A stretch of DNA of 44,881 bases from Magnetococcales bacterium WMHbinv6 (lineage in GTDB: Bacteria; Pseudomonadota; Magnetococcia; Magnetococcales; Magnetaquicoccaceae): the NCBI GenBank assembly GCA_002753135.1, contig PDZV01000035.1, positions 1 to 44,881 on the forward strand, read 5' to 3'. Made by a program: the position numbers and the translations under genes. Every line of letters begins with the position of its first letter. Position 1 is the first letter of the stretch. The notes beneath the pieces were generated by a model. It made no database searches, was not told the origin of the DNA, and was given only the letters and a program-made list of their open reading frames with translations. This document shows positions 26,441 to 35,748 of the stretch, piece by piece.

Positions 26441-29400
26441 CTATGCTTTGGAAATCTTGACATATTCACCCTGAAGGAACTGCTTCATGGCGGCACTCTC
26501 GTTGGAGGGGCGCAATCCCAATTTTACCGGACGCCACACCCCTTGCCCCCCAATACCGCCATCTTCCGCCTTGGTAAATTTGGCAATGGATTCCCGTGGC
26601 GCATTGGTCACACAATGGACATCCACATTGAACCCTTTGGTCACTTCGTTGGTCCACGACTTCCGGGTAATCAGCGTCGCGGTCTGATGGGTCGGCTTCA
26701 ACCAACTGCGGGTCAGACTTTGATGCCCACCATAACGGAACAGCGCCTGATAATTGGTTTCGGCATTTTTGGCCAAACCGTCTGGACGGGTTTCATGGGC
26801 TTTCACCGAACCCGGTGTGGCCATGTAACCGTTGAACCACATCCGTGTGACACCACGCGGCGTACCCGGATAATAACGGGCACGACACATCAGGCGAGCC
26901 ACTTTATATTCGGCTTTGCGTTCCGGATTGTTCCAGCCACGGAAGGGTAAATCGTTGGGGTCACCATCGACATAGACATAGTCACCGTCGTTGATATTCA
27001 TTGCTTTGGCATCTTCCGGATGAATATCCACATACATTTCACCGGTACCCGGCATACGTTTGTCGCGACGATACATATCACCGAACGGACCAAACATCAC
27101 CATCTGCAGATCGGTATCGATCGGTGTGGTGTGCGAACCATGACGGAATTTCGGGGTGTGGAAGATATATTCCCAACCCTGATCCCTGAGCGGATGTTTG
27201 GAAGCAAGCACCTGTTCGACGGTCATCATCACGTTGCGCATCTGCCGGGTCTGGTGGGAACGATCCCCGGCTTCAATACCCCAGTCAGAGGGAGTTTTGG
27301 GCCGCATCGCCGGATGGGCTGCCGCGACGATGGCGCAGGGCTCATGGAAAGTGGCATCGGAGGGTTCCCGATGGACAATCATGTTTTCTCCGGCTTCGAT
27401 AAACTCCACTTCCGGACGATAAAATTCCAAACGACCGGTCTTGGTGTACCAGGGACGGGATTCGGTCACCTGCTCATAGCTGTTGCCACGCGGATAGGTG
27501 CGGGTGTTCATCAAGGCCGGCACACCCTTCATGGCATCGGCGACCAGTTTTTCCACCTTGTAGCCTTTGAGGGGGGTCGAACCATCGATGATCCGTTGCA
27601 GATAGATATCCGATTTGCCTTCGGCGATAAATTTCCAGACATCCTCGAGGCGGCTGTCACCGGTCAACTTGCTCAAGGCACGCGCCACACCCAGGTAGGT
27701 CTCGTTGTCATGCACCGTCTTGTAGTTGCGCTGCATCGGCGTCGGCGGATACATCTGCACGAACGGATTGGAGTTGGAGGCGGTCATGTCGGCCTGTTTG
27801 AACTCAATCCAGGCATCCACACCGTAGATGATGTCCGAATATTCGCAGGAGGCGGTCCACCACCATTCGTTGTAGACCACACACTCCGCCTTCGGCAGGG
27901 TGTTGAAGACCACATCATAATGGCCTTTCTGGTTACCCAGGCTGGAGTTGGAGTTGACCTGCCAGATCGCTTTGGTCGGGGTGGGCACATGCTTGCCGGT
28001 GGTGATCTTTTTGTTGCCAGCCTTCATGATCCGCTCGCCGTTGGCCCAGTAGTGCATCGACTCGGGACGGATATAGAGTTTCGGCGTCACCTTGCCGGCG
28101 GGATCCAACTGCAGATTGAAGGGATCTTCCAGGACAAAACGGGGCACACCGGAAAAAAGGGTATTTTTGTAGGTACCGGCGTAGGAGCCAACGTTACCAC
28201 CGTTGCGACCCAGGTTGCCGGTCAAGGCTGCCACCAGATGAATGGCCCGGTCTTTGTTGTCGTTATTCCAGAACTGGTTGGGACCCATACCGCAGGCAAA
28301 CAAGGTTTTGCCATTATTTTTGGCAATATCGCGGGCCAGAGAGACAATCGCCTCTTTGCTGGTGCGGGTCAGGGCGGCCACTTTTTCCACCGTCATGTTT
28401 TCATCCAGATACTGCTTGGTCAGATCAAACACAGTGCGGCAGGCCACTTTTTTGCCATCGGCCAGGGTCACCTCAAAGCTGCCGAACAGTTCCGGATTGG
28501 TCTGGAAATGTTTACCCACCTGATCGTGTCCCACCGCCTGCGGCTGACCACCAGCCCAGACCACATAATCGGCAAACTCACCGACCAACCCTTCCAACAC
28601 CTGCACACCCTTTTGCAGCGGGGTCGGCGCGGGCATTTGATCTTTGGGGATCACCTGGGTCCAGTTTTCCAGTTTGCTGTTGACATGGTTGGGGAAAACG
28701 TCCGACGCCTTCAACCGCTCCAGGGTATCCATGCGCACCAGGCTGGAGAGGTCGGTAAACTGCCGCACGAATTCGGTATCATACAGTTTTTCGTTGACCA
28801 ACACGCTGGCCACACCCAAAGCAAAAGCCGGGTCGGTACCGGGACGAATAATGATCACATCGTCCGCTTTATTGGCTGTGGAAGAGTATTCCACCGTCAC
28901 CGCCACCGTTTTGGCCCCTTTCAGACGGGCCTCGGTCAGCCAGTGACCATCCGGCATTTTGGTGGAGATCCAGTTCATGCCCCACACCACCACCAGTCCG
29001 GCATTTTCGGTATCAAACAGCTCAAAGTCGTTGGTCTGTTCGCCATGCACCATCGGATGGCCCGGCGGCAGGTCGGTATGGAAGGAGTAGGAGTCCCAGG
29101 TACCACCACCCATCGCCTTGGCCGGTTCAACGTTGCGCAGTTTCTGGTCGAGCAAAGCCATCGAGTTGGCAAAACGGAAGGCACCAAAAATACGTACCGC
29201 CCCCTGTTTGGCCATACCACCACGGAATTTCATCACCCGTGTACCGGCACCCTCGGCAGCGGCGACCATGTCCGGATCATAGTCCTGGGCGAGCAGATAC
29301 GCTTTGCCCTTGTCGCCGGTATAGGTTTCGGCAATATTTTTCAGGGCCATGGCATGATAGCGATAGGCATCCTCGTGGCTGACCCGCACAAAGGAGTCCC

Positions 29401-29914
29401 AACCGCGATTCATCAACTCACGCGCCGGTGCGCCGGTCTTCGGATCACGTTTGAACCCCTCATCCACCCATTTTTTGAAATTTTTGCGGATGAAAGCACC
29501 ATTGACCCGGCGATCACCGTAAAAACGACGGGCCAGAACCAGACCTTTCTGGCAGCAACGGGGATCCCAACGATGGGATGCCTGATTGTTGTACAGATCT
29601 TTGGCCTGTCCATAGCCATAGGTCGGTTCGATACGCACCACCACATCATTCTTGATGTAGGCATTCAACAAACAGTTGTGGGTATCATTGGGGCAGCACA
29701 TAAAAACAAACTGGCTGTCCGTTTTGAAAATATCCCGGTACATCTTTTCCCAATCCCGGTTGGGATAGCCCGCCAGCGGATTTTCCACCGTCACCGGCGC
29801 AAGAAACTTGTAATCGGCAAAGAGCTGGCCCGGCACCACCGCCGCTCCAAACCCCGCCGCGCCCAGCAGTTGCATAAACCGCCGCCGCGTCACTTGTTCT
29901 TTGGGTAAATTCAT
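26441..29914 (-). CDS. Periplasmic type II molybdopterin oxidoreductase, catalytic alpha subunit (nitrate reductase / nitrite oxidoreductase-like)
   Basis: The 1157-aa protein has a Tat signal (TRRRFMQLLG, residues 9-18). CCPNDTHNC (73-81) with CC at 120-121 forms the iron-sulfur site, with Asp77 where the NarG pattern has Cys. Asp in HTDLPPGHP is the likely molybdenum ligand, as in NarG. The N-terminal region (WEKMYRDIF, PNDTHNC, HRWDPRCCQKG, RRFYGDRRV) resembles periplasmic NXR and related nitrate reductases as I recall them, but selenate, chlorate or other type II enzymes cannot be excluded. It needs bis-MGD molybdenum cofactor. ATG 29914 follows GAGGAGG. The operon is alpha, beta, gamma, chaperone. 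Confidence 0.85.
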   Translation of the reverse strand: MNLPKEQVTRRRFMQLLGAAGFGAAVVPGQLFADYKFLAPVTVENPLAGYPNRDWEKMYRDIFKTDSQFVFMCCPNDTHNCLLNAYIKNDVVVRIEPTYGYGQAKDLYNNQASHRWDPRCCQKGLVLARRFYGDRRVNGAFIRKNFKKWVDEGFKRDPKTGAPARELMNRGWDSFVRVSHEDAYRYHAMALKNIAETYTGDKGKAYLLAQDYDPDMVAAAEGAGTRVMKFRGGMAKQGAVRIFGAFRFANSMALLDQKLRNVEPAKAMGGGTWDSYSFHTDLPPGHPMVHGEQTNDFELFDTENAGLVVVWGMNWISTKMPDGHWLTEARLKGAKTVAVTVEYSSTANKADDVIIIRPGTDPAFALGVASVLVNEKLYDTEFVRQFTDLSSLVRMDTLERLKASDVFPNHVNSKLENWTQVIPKDQMPAPTPLQKGVQVLEGLVGEFADYVVWAGGQPQAVGHDQVGKHFQTNPELFGSFEVTLADGKKVACRTVFDLTKQYLDENMTVEKVAALTRTSKEAIVSLARDIAKNNGKTLFACGMGPNQFWNNDNKDRAIHLVAALTGNLGRNGGNVGSYAGTYKNTLFSGVPRFVLEDPFNLQLDPAGKVTPKLYIRPESMHYWANGERIMKAGNKKITTGKHVPTPTKAIWQVNSNSSLGNQKGHYDVVFNTLPKAECVVYNEWWWTASCEYSDIIYGVDAWIEFKQADMTASNSNPFVQMYPPTPMQRNYKTVHDNETYLGVARALSKLTGDSRLEDVWKFIAEGKSDIYLQRIIDGSTPLKGYKVEKLVADAMKGVPALMNTRTYPRGNSYEQVTESRPWYTKTGRLEFYRPEVEFIEAGENMIVHREPSDATFHEPCAIVAAAHPAMRPKTPSDWGIEAGDRSHQTRQMRNVMMTVEQVLASKHPLRDQGWEYIFHTPKFRHGSHTTPIDTDLQMVMFGPFGDMYRRDKRMPGTGEMYVDIHPEDAKAMNINDGDYVYVDGDPNDLPFRGWNNPERKAEYKVARLMCRARYYPGTPRGVTRMWFNGYMATPGSVKAHETRPDGLAKNAETNYQALFRYGGHQSLTRSWLKPTHQTATLITRKSWTNEVTKGFNVDVHCVTNAPRESIAKFTKAEDGGIGGQGVWRPVKLGLRPSNESAAMKQFLQGEYVKISKA

Positions 29915-30059
29915 CGAGTGCCTCCTCAAGTTGAGAAAATCCCCGTCCGGTTGCCCCGGACGCGTCATTCAAATATTGCTGCCGCTGGTCACGCCGTCAA
30001 TCACCCGTTGTGTGCGGCCTGCACAGCCCCTCCTGCGTAGTCGTAAAAAGCTCTATTTA

Positions 30060-30117
30060 TTACAACCATTTATCACCACAACTCTCCGATCAGACAATCC
30101 GAAAATTCTGGTTGTAA
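30060..30117. promoter_or_regulatory. Inverted repeat, candidate operator
   Basis: TTACAACCA (30060-30068) and TGGTTGTAA (30109-30117) are perfect complements separated by 40 bases, upstream of the molybdoenzyme operon. TTACAA/TTGTAA words also recur upstream of the Pit gene at 35230-35375. They may bind one of the two PhoB-like regulators; this is inference. Confidence 0.35.
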
Positions 30118-30166
30118 CAATATGGTGGCATACGCTAGTCCATCCCGAATGGTTTCTCAAGGCATG

Positions 30167-30176
30167 TGATCGATCA
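30167..30176. promoter_or_regulatory. 10-bp palindrome TGATCGATCA
   Basis: Perfect palindrome about 250 bases upstream of both divergent genes. It resembles fused FNR/CRP-type half-sites but has the wrong spacing (2 instead of 4). It may be an operator or chance. Confidence 0.25.
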
Positions 30177-30434
30177 TAATTAACCCAGGTCAAGCCAACG
30201 ATAGATTTTCCGGCGAACCTCTGCATTGCAGCGCATCAAACCGTCATGGTTGCCCATCCGTTTGACCCAGCGAAGAAAAAGAGTGAGAGGAATCGTCAAA
30301 TGGCAGGCACAGAGGCAAACAAAAGGTTGCATTGGTATCGATTTCCTGTAATATTTTTTGCGAATATGTTACAAACCAAGACAAAACACCAATCAAACTC
30401 CGTTGCACACCACCCCCATTCCGGCGGAACGAAT

Positions 30435-31148
30435 GTGTCTACCATCCTGATTGTCGAAGATGAAAAAGATTTGGCAGTGGTCCTGGAATACAACCTGAAA
30501 CGGGAAGGTTTTCAGGTCCACATTGCCCATTCCGGCGAAGAGGCTTTCGCCTGGATCAACCACAACGCTCTCCCAGACCTGGTCATTCTCGATATTGTCT
30601 TGCCCGGCATGTCTGGCGTAGAACTCTGTCGCCGCTGGCGACAACAGGAGGCTACCCGCGCCTTGCCCGTGCTGTTTCTCAGCGCCCGTGGCGAGGAGAC
30701 CGACCGCATCATCGGTTTTGAAATGGGTGCAGACGACTATATGGTCAAACCCTTCCATGTCCGTGAACTGCTGTTGCGCGTGCGGGCCATCCTGCGTCGG
30801 CAGCAACCGCTGTCGCCGACACCTCTGGCTGCCGAACGGCTCTCCAGCGGCTCCCTGCTGCTGGATCGCAAAAAACATCAGGTTTTCATCCACGAACAGG
30901 AAATTCCCCTGACCAGCATGGAATTCAAACTCCTGGAAATACTGCTGACCCATAAAGGAGAGGTACAGTCCCGCGACACCTTGCTGGCCGCCGTCTGGAA
31001 CGTCAACAATAACGCCATCCAGACCCGCACGGTGGATGTCCATGTCAAACGTCTGCGCAGCAAACTGGGGAGCATGGGAGAGTTGATCGAAACCGTGCGC
31101 AATATCGGCTATTGCCTTCGTGAAGCCACACCGGGACCGCCACGATGA
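30435..31148 (+). CDS. PhoB-like OmpR-family response regulator
   Basis: The 237-aa regulator has a receiver domain (VEDEKD, phospho-acceptor Asp in VILDIVLPGMSG, Lys in YMVKPF) and a C-terminal winged helix (LTSMEFKLLEILLTHKGEVQSRDTLL, RTVDVHVKRLRSKL, ETVRNIGYCL). GTG 30435 is chosen since the receiver begins directly after it and GGCGGA precedes it; in-frame ATGs upstream would add an unlikely basic tail. The kinase gene overlaps its stop by four bases (ATGA). It is divergent from the molybdoenzyme operon, so it may control it or phosphate genes. Confidence 0.92.
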   Translation: MSTILIVEDEKDLAVVLEYNLKREGFQVHIAHSGEEAFAWINHNALPDLVILDIVLPGMSGVELCRRWRQQEATRALPVLFLSARGEETDRIIGFEMGADDYMVKPFHVRELLLRVRAILRRQQPLSPTPLAAERLSSGSLLLDRKKHQVFIHEQEIPLTSMEFKLLEILLTHKGEVQSRDTLLAAVWNVNNNAIQTRTVDVHVKRLRSKLGSMGELIETVRNIGYCLREATPGPPR

Positions 31149-32905
31149 ATTTCAGCGTCCGCGCCCGCTGCCTGATCTCTTTCATGCTGCTGACCTGCAT
31201 GGCACTGGGCGTGGTGGCCGTTTACCTGGAACAAACCCTGGGGGAGTGGTCCGATACCCATGTCCTTTCTGAACTGCGTCGCTACGCTTTAAGCGGTCGT
31301 GCCCTGATCGAAGCCCAGGAAACGCCGTTGACCAGCGAATCGGTGGATGCCATGGCCAACCTGCTTGGCCAGGATTTGACCGTGCGGGTCACCTTTATCG
31401 CCGCCGACGGGATGGTGCTGGGAGATTCGCAGCTGGATGGGGCCGACCTTCTCGCCATGGAAAACCATGCCAACCGCCCGGAAGTGCTGGCCGCCTGGCA
31501 AGAAGGGTTCGGACAAAACAAGCACTATTCCACCTCCCTCTCCCGCCCGATGCTGTATGTGGCCATCCCCTTTCACAACATCAGCGGCACCAGCGGCGTC
31601 GTGCGCACCGCCATCTCCCTGCAGGATGTGCAGGCCATCCATACCCGGCTCGATTGGGCCCTGTTTATCGGCGGACTGATCTTTATTGCCGTCTGGATCC
31701 CGATGAGCAACCTGACCGCCCGCTGGACCTTCCAGCCGTTACGTTTCATCGCTGCCCAGGTCCACCACATGGTGCGCGGCTCCCGCATCAGTCGCTTCCC
31801 GGTATTGGGCAACGATACCCTGGCCGGATTGGCCGATTCGCTCAATCAACTGGCCGAGGAAAAAGAGGATATGTTGACCCTCCTGGCCCGACAGCAGAGC
31901 AAAATGAGCGCGGTGTTGCAAAGCATGAGCGAAGGGGTGATCGTCATCGACAGTCAGCAGAGGATCACCCTGATGAACCGTTCGGCCATTGATCTGTTGC
32001 AGACGCAAGAAAGCTGGCATGAGCAATCCCTACAACAGCTCTTGCCCGCCCCGATCGTCGCCATTTTGCCCCAGGAGAGCGGCGCTCCCCTGTCGCCCCC
32101 CCATTGCGAATTTGAACTGCCCGGCCCTCCCGACCGGCGCATTCTTGCCTTCATCACCCCCCTGCAGGACCATCCTGGTTCGCTGATCGTCCTGCGCGAT
32201 GTCACCGAACGCCGCCGACTGGATCGCATTCAACGGGAGTTTGTCGCCAACGTCTCGCACGAACTGCGCACCCCGATCAGCATCATTCAGGCCAACGCCC
32301 AAACATTACTCGACGGCGGCCTTGATGATCCCGAATACAGCCGCATTCTGACCGCCGCCCTGGAACGCAATGCCACCCGCCTGGGTAAAATCATCGCCGA
32401 TCTGCTGGAACTCTCCCGCCTGGAGGCCAAACAGGATTCGGTTCCCTTGACCTCGCTGCCGCTGCTGCCCCTGGTGCGGGAAGCAGTAGAACTGGTCCAG
32501 GAAAAGAGCGAAGAAAAACGACAGCGCATCACCATCCATATCCCGGAAAACACAATCATCCGTGCCAACGCCGATCTTCTGCACCGCATTCTGGCCAACT
32601 TTCTCGACAACGCCATCAAATATACCCCGGAAGAGGGCCATCTGCTGCTGCAATACCGTCGCCACCACGATCGGGATCGCCTGGAGTTGATCGATAACGG
32701 CCAGGGGATCGCGTCCCACCACCGGGAACAAATCTTTGAACGTTTCTACCGTGTCGATCCGGGACAAAACCGCCACATGGGCGGTACCGGTCTCGGTCTT
32801 GCCATCGCCAAACATCTCGCCGAACGCATGGGACTGCAGGTCGGTGTCGAAGAGGTACAACCGCACGGCTCCCTCTTTTGGCTTTCGCTGTCAACTAACG
32901 AATAA
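31145..32905 (+). CDS. PhoR-like membrane sensor histidine kinase
   Basis: The 586-aa kinase has a membrane helix (about 9-28), a periplasmic sensor region (about 29-170), a second membrane helix (about 172-192, FIGGLIFIAVWIPMS), HAMP, PAS (GVIVIDSQQRITLMN), HisKA with VANVSHELRTPISII and HATPase with DNGQGI and [10 protein letters not shown]. The order follows PhoR, but the periplasmic domain is large, so it senses something outside the cell rather than through PstSCAB alone. ATGA overlap with the response regulator indicates translational coupling. Confidence 0.93.
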   Translation: MNFSVRARCLISFMLLTCMALGVVAVYLEQTLGEWSDTHVLSELRRYALSGRALIEAQETPLTSESVDAMANLLGQDLTVRVTFIAADGMVLGDSQLDGADLLAMENHANRPEVLAAWQEGFGQNKHYSTSLSRPMLYVAIPFHNISGTSGVVRTAISLQDVQAIHTRLDWALFIGGLIFIAVWIPMSNLTARWTFQPLRFIAAQVHHMVRGSRISRFPVLGNDTLAGLADSLNQLAEEKEDMLTLLARQQSKMSAVLQSMSEGVIVIDSQQRITLMNRSAIDLLQTQESWHEQSLQQLLPAPIVAILPQESGAPLSPPHCEFELPGPPDRRILAFITPLQDHPGSLIVLRDVTERRRLDRIQREFVANVSHELRTPISIIQANAQTLLDGGLDDPEYSRILTAALERNATRLGKIIADLLELSRLEAKQDSVPLTSLPLLPLVREAVELVQEKSEEKRQRITIHIPENTIIRANADLLHRILANFLDNAIKYTPEEGHLLLQYRRHHDRDRLELIDNGQGIASHHREQIFERFYRVDPGQNRHMGGTGLGLAIAKHLAERMGLQVGVEEVQPHGSLFWLSLSTNE

Positions 32906-33050
32906 TTCTGTCTGCTTGGAGATATTATTCAACAAATATCATTTTTTAGATGAGAAAAATAAATGGCACGGCGCAAGCCAGGGATTGCCATCCCCCTGAC
33001 GACGTGGCAGCATAACCGCCCTTCTTTTCCTTTTTTTCTAAAGAGCTGCA

Positions 33051-35186
33051 ATGCTGGGAGACTTCGCAAGGCGTTTGCCGTTCAATTGGCTGCTGGTTCT
33101 GCTGCTGCCTCTCTGGTTGGCGGTCTGGTACGGCGGCTGGAAAATCATGGCCGGGCAGGAGAGCAAGCAACAAATGGAAAAAATCCTGGGCCTGACCGAA
33201 CTGGCCAATGACCTGGGTACCCTGGTCCATACGTTACAGAAAGAGCGTGGACTGAGCATGGGCTTTATGGGCAGTCACGGCAATCAATTCCAGCAGGCTT
33301 TGGCCACACAACGAGCGCAGAGCGACCAGCAACTCACCCGCATGCAACCACAGTGGCAGGTTGTTGAGCAGCAACCCGCCGATGCACCCTTGGCAAAAAA
33401 CAGTGCTTTCGCCCGCTCACTGTTGCAGCACCTTGCCGAAATCCGCCTCTATGTCGACCAACCACAGCAAGCCTGGTTACCGGTATTCCACTACTACAGC
33501 AACCTCAATCGATCCTTGTTGCATAACATTGCAGCCATCGCCCGCCTGGCGGAAGGGAGTGCAGCCGACGATCTGGCAGCAGCCTATGTACAGATTGTGA
33601 CACTGAAAGAGTTGGCCGGACAAGAGCGGGCTTTGATAACCGCCGCTTTGACCGACAGCGGCATGACCCCGGAGATTTTACGCCGAGCCATTATCCTCGA
33701 CGCAGAACAAGAGGCAAACGCCAGCCGCTTTGGCCAGCTTGCTCCCCGCCTGAATCAGCAGTTGCAGCAACGTCTGCAGGAGGTGGATGCCGAGGAGATG
33801 AACCGCCTGCGTGAGAGAGTGGTCAACCTCAGCCAATGGCAACAAGGCGGCGAGAGGTTACCCGTAGATGCCGAGCATTGGTTTCACAGCGCCACCAACC
33901 GCATTGAGGTATTGCGGGAAAGCGAAGAACAGAGCGCTGCCGCCTTGCGTACACAGGTAGACCAGTTGGCCGATAGCGCCAGGCAATCGTTTTGGCTCTC
34001 CCTGCTGGCCACCGTGTTGGCCACCCTTGCCGCCTCCTCGCTGGCGCTGCTGATGTTTTGGCAAACGCGCCGTGCCCACTGGGAACAGATTCAGCTGCTG
34101 ATGCGTTACACCCCACACGCCATGGCCCTGTTCGACCGCAACATGCACTATCTGCAAGCCTCCCATCGCTGGATGGAAGAGCATAACCTGGACCCGGAAC
34201 AGACCCTGGGACGATCTCATTACCAATTATTGCCCAACCAGGCACCCCGGTGGCGGGAAATTTACCAAACCGGTTTCCAGGACCGTTGGGCACGACAGGA
34301 AGCGGAATTTTTTCCAGGAGAAGGGGGAAAAGCGGATCAATGGTTCACCTGGGAGGTGCGTCCCTGGCGTACCGCCTCCCACCATGCAGGGGGTATTATT
34401 CTCTTCGTGGAAAATGTGACCGAACGGGTCAATATGCAGGAACAGCTCCGCAAACAGCGGGATAAATTGGCCTATGAACGCCACTTTATCGAAAATGTCA
34501 TCCTGCGCATGCGACAAGCGGTCAGCTTTCATCCAGGGAGGTTGAACTACATTCTCTCCCCGGTTGAACGCACGGCAGGAGATTTGCTGCTCTCTGCCCT
34601 GCACCCGCAGGGTTGTCAATACATCATGCTCGGTGACTTTACCGGCCATGGTCTGCTGGCCGCCATGGGTGGCCCCATCGTCTCCGATATTTTTTATACC
34701 ATGACCAGCAAAGGGTTCGCTTTGTCGGAAATCATCGTCGAAATCAACCGCAAACTGCAGCAAAAAATGCCGGTAGGCATGTTCATGGCCGCTATTTTTC
34801 TGGAATGGCATCAGCACGAACATCGGGCAACCGTCTGGAACATGAGCATGCCGGATGTTCTCTGCTATCGCCATGCAACGCAACAATGGCAACGCATTCC
34901 CTCCCATCACCTGGCCTGCGGTATTCTGGCCAACCAACCGCTGCGGGCAACTCTTCTGCCTTTCCAGCCACACGACCGCCTCTATTTCACCTCCGACGGC
35001 GTTGTGGAAGCTGAACATCCCGAAGCCGGTCCCCTCGGTATCGACTCCCTTCAGGATATCCTCCACCATATCGTCCTCCGTCAGGAACCCCTACAGGTCG
35101 CTGAAACCATCGTCAAAGCCTATCTGAACAAAAATGAGCAGGCCGACGACATCAGCCTGGTTGAAATGATCTGTCCCACCGACTGA
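33051..35186 (+). CDS. NIT-domain PAS SpoIIE-type phosphatase
   Basis: This 711-aa membrane protein has a first helix (about 12-32) and a long helical periplasmic domain starting VHTLQKERGLSMGFMGSHG, the NIT (nitrate/nitrite-sensing, PF08376) signature. A second helix (about 310-332, LSLLATVLATLAASSLALL), a PAS domain and a PP2C-like SpoIIE domain follow, with metal Asp residues in RTAGDLLL, GDFTGHGLLAAMG, TSDGVVE and ADDISLVEM. It would dephosphorylate a STAS-type partner when nitrate, nitrite or a similar ligand binds outside. It lies between the molybdoenzyme/PhoBR block and Pit. The nearest STAS gene is at 18809. Confidence 0.88.
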   Translation: MLGDFARRLPFNWLLVLLLPLWLAVWYGGWKIMAGQESKQQMEKILGLTELANDLGTLVHTLQKERGLSMGFMGSHGNQFQQALATQRAQSDQQLTRMQPQWQVVEQQPADAPLAKNSAFARSLLQHLAEIRLYVDQPQQAWLPVFHYYSNLNRSLLHNIAAIARLAEGSAADDLAAAYVQIVTLKELAGQERALITAALTDSGMTPEILRRAIILDAEQEANASRFGQLAPRLNQQLQQRLQEVDAEEMNRLRERVVNLSQWQQGGERLPVDAEHWFHSATNRIEVLRESEEQSAAALRTQVDQLADSARQSFWLSLLATVLATLAASSLALLMFWQTRRAHWEQIQLLMRYTPHAMALFDRNMHYLQASHRWMEEHNLDPEQTLGRSHYQLLPNQAPRWREIYQTGFQDRWARQEAEFFPGEGGKADQWFTWEVRPWRTASHHAGGIILFVENVTERVNMQEQLRKQRDKLAYERHFIENVILRMRQAVSFHPGRLNYILSPVERTAGDLLLSALHPQGCQYIMLGDFTGHGLLAAMGGPIVSDIFYTMTSKGFALSEIIVEINRKLQQKMPVGMFMAAIFLEWHQHEHRATVWNMSMPDVLCYRHATQQWQRIPSHHLACGILANQPLRATLLPFQPHDRLYFTSDGVVEAEHPEAGPLGIDSLQDILHHIVLRQEPLQVAETIVKAYLNKNEQADDISLVEMICPTD

Positions 35187-35748
35187 TTGCCAACGCACCC
35201 CGGGATATTCCCCGCCTGCTTTTCCTCTCCGTTACAATACGGCCGCAATACTATTCTAAAGACAATAGAATTGTAACTATTGCGACCTTCTTATGACGTT
35301 GCCGTTCACAATTGTAAATACTATTACAGAATATTTACAATTGTGTCATTGACGCTTTGCCATAATTTTACAATAAAAACTTTTACTTAGATCAAATTAT
35401 CCTCTACCATCTTCAACCAGTGATCAGCCAGAAAATGATCAGAAAGCACGGGTTATCACCATTGCTGACTGTTGATAATCTCACACGATTTTTACAGAAC
35501 AAGATAATATGTCAATGGCTTTATCTTCAGGAGACAGCGCTTTGTCATTTTGCATACGAATACACAAAAAGTAGAAACATACCTTTAACCAATACCCAAG
35601 AGAGGTCAAGGAAACCAGATCATGTGTACAACCCAGACCATCCGTTGGCAACAGCGACGTGCGCGGCCATGCAGCCGTCTGCCTGTCTGCTGTTTGGCAA
35701 TGGCACTTCATCAGACTCATCGCGGAGAGGAGGCGCAGAAACCCAACC
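35187..35748. other. AT-rich gene-free region upstream of Pit
   Basis: It holds a 14-bp perfect inverted repeat at 35307-35345, nested repeats CGCAATA / TATTGCG at about 35243-35283, and several TTGTAA/TTACAA words. A 118-codon ORF (35420-35776) overlaps the Pit start, has no ribosome-binding site and no recognisable domain, and is not accepted. The region is probably a multi-site promoter region for Pit/DUF47. Confidence 0.6.
35307..35345. promoter_or_regulatory. 14-bp perfect inverted repeat, candidate operator
   Basis: CACAATTGTAAATA (35307-35320) and TATTTACAATTGTG (35332-35345) flank an 11-base spacer. The arms are AT-rich and there is no T-run, so an operator for a dimeric regulator is more likely than a terminator. 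It lies about 400 bases before the Pit gene. It does not match the E. coli Pho box (CTGTCAT repeats). Confidence 0.5.

Larger units (their letters stand above)
29915..30434. other. Divergent regulatory region, molybdoenzyme operon / PhoB-like gene
   Basis: This 520-bp gene-free region holds promoters for both directions. It contains a 9-bp inverted repeat TTACAACCA / TGGTTGTAA (30060-30068 and 30109-30117), a 10-bp palindrome TGATCGATCA (30167-30176), and a TGTTACAAACC at about 30367. The stretch 30040-30120 is AT-rich. A clear FNR box (TTGAT-N4-ATCAA) is not seen. Confidence 0.6.

Noticed and set aside
27020-29908. 962-codon open frame on the plus strand
   Set aside because: It is the antisense shadow of the molybdoenzyme alpha gene; its His/Gly-rich translation has no domain and no ribosome-binding site.
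30167-30176. FNR site
   Set aside because: Half-site spacing is 2 instead of 4 bases, so it does not fit the FNR consensus.
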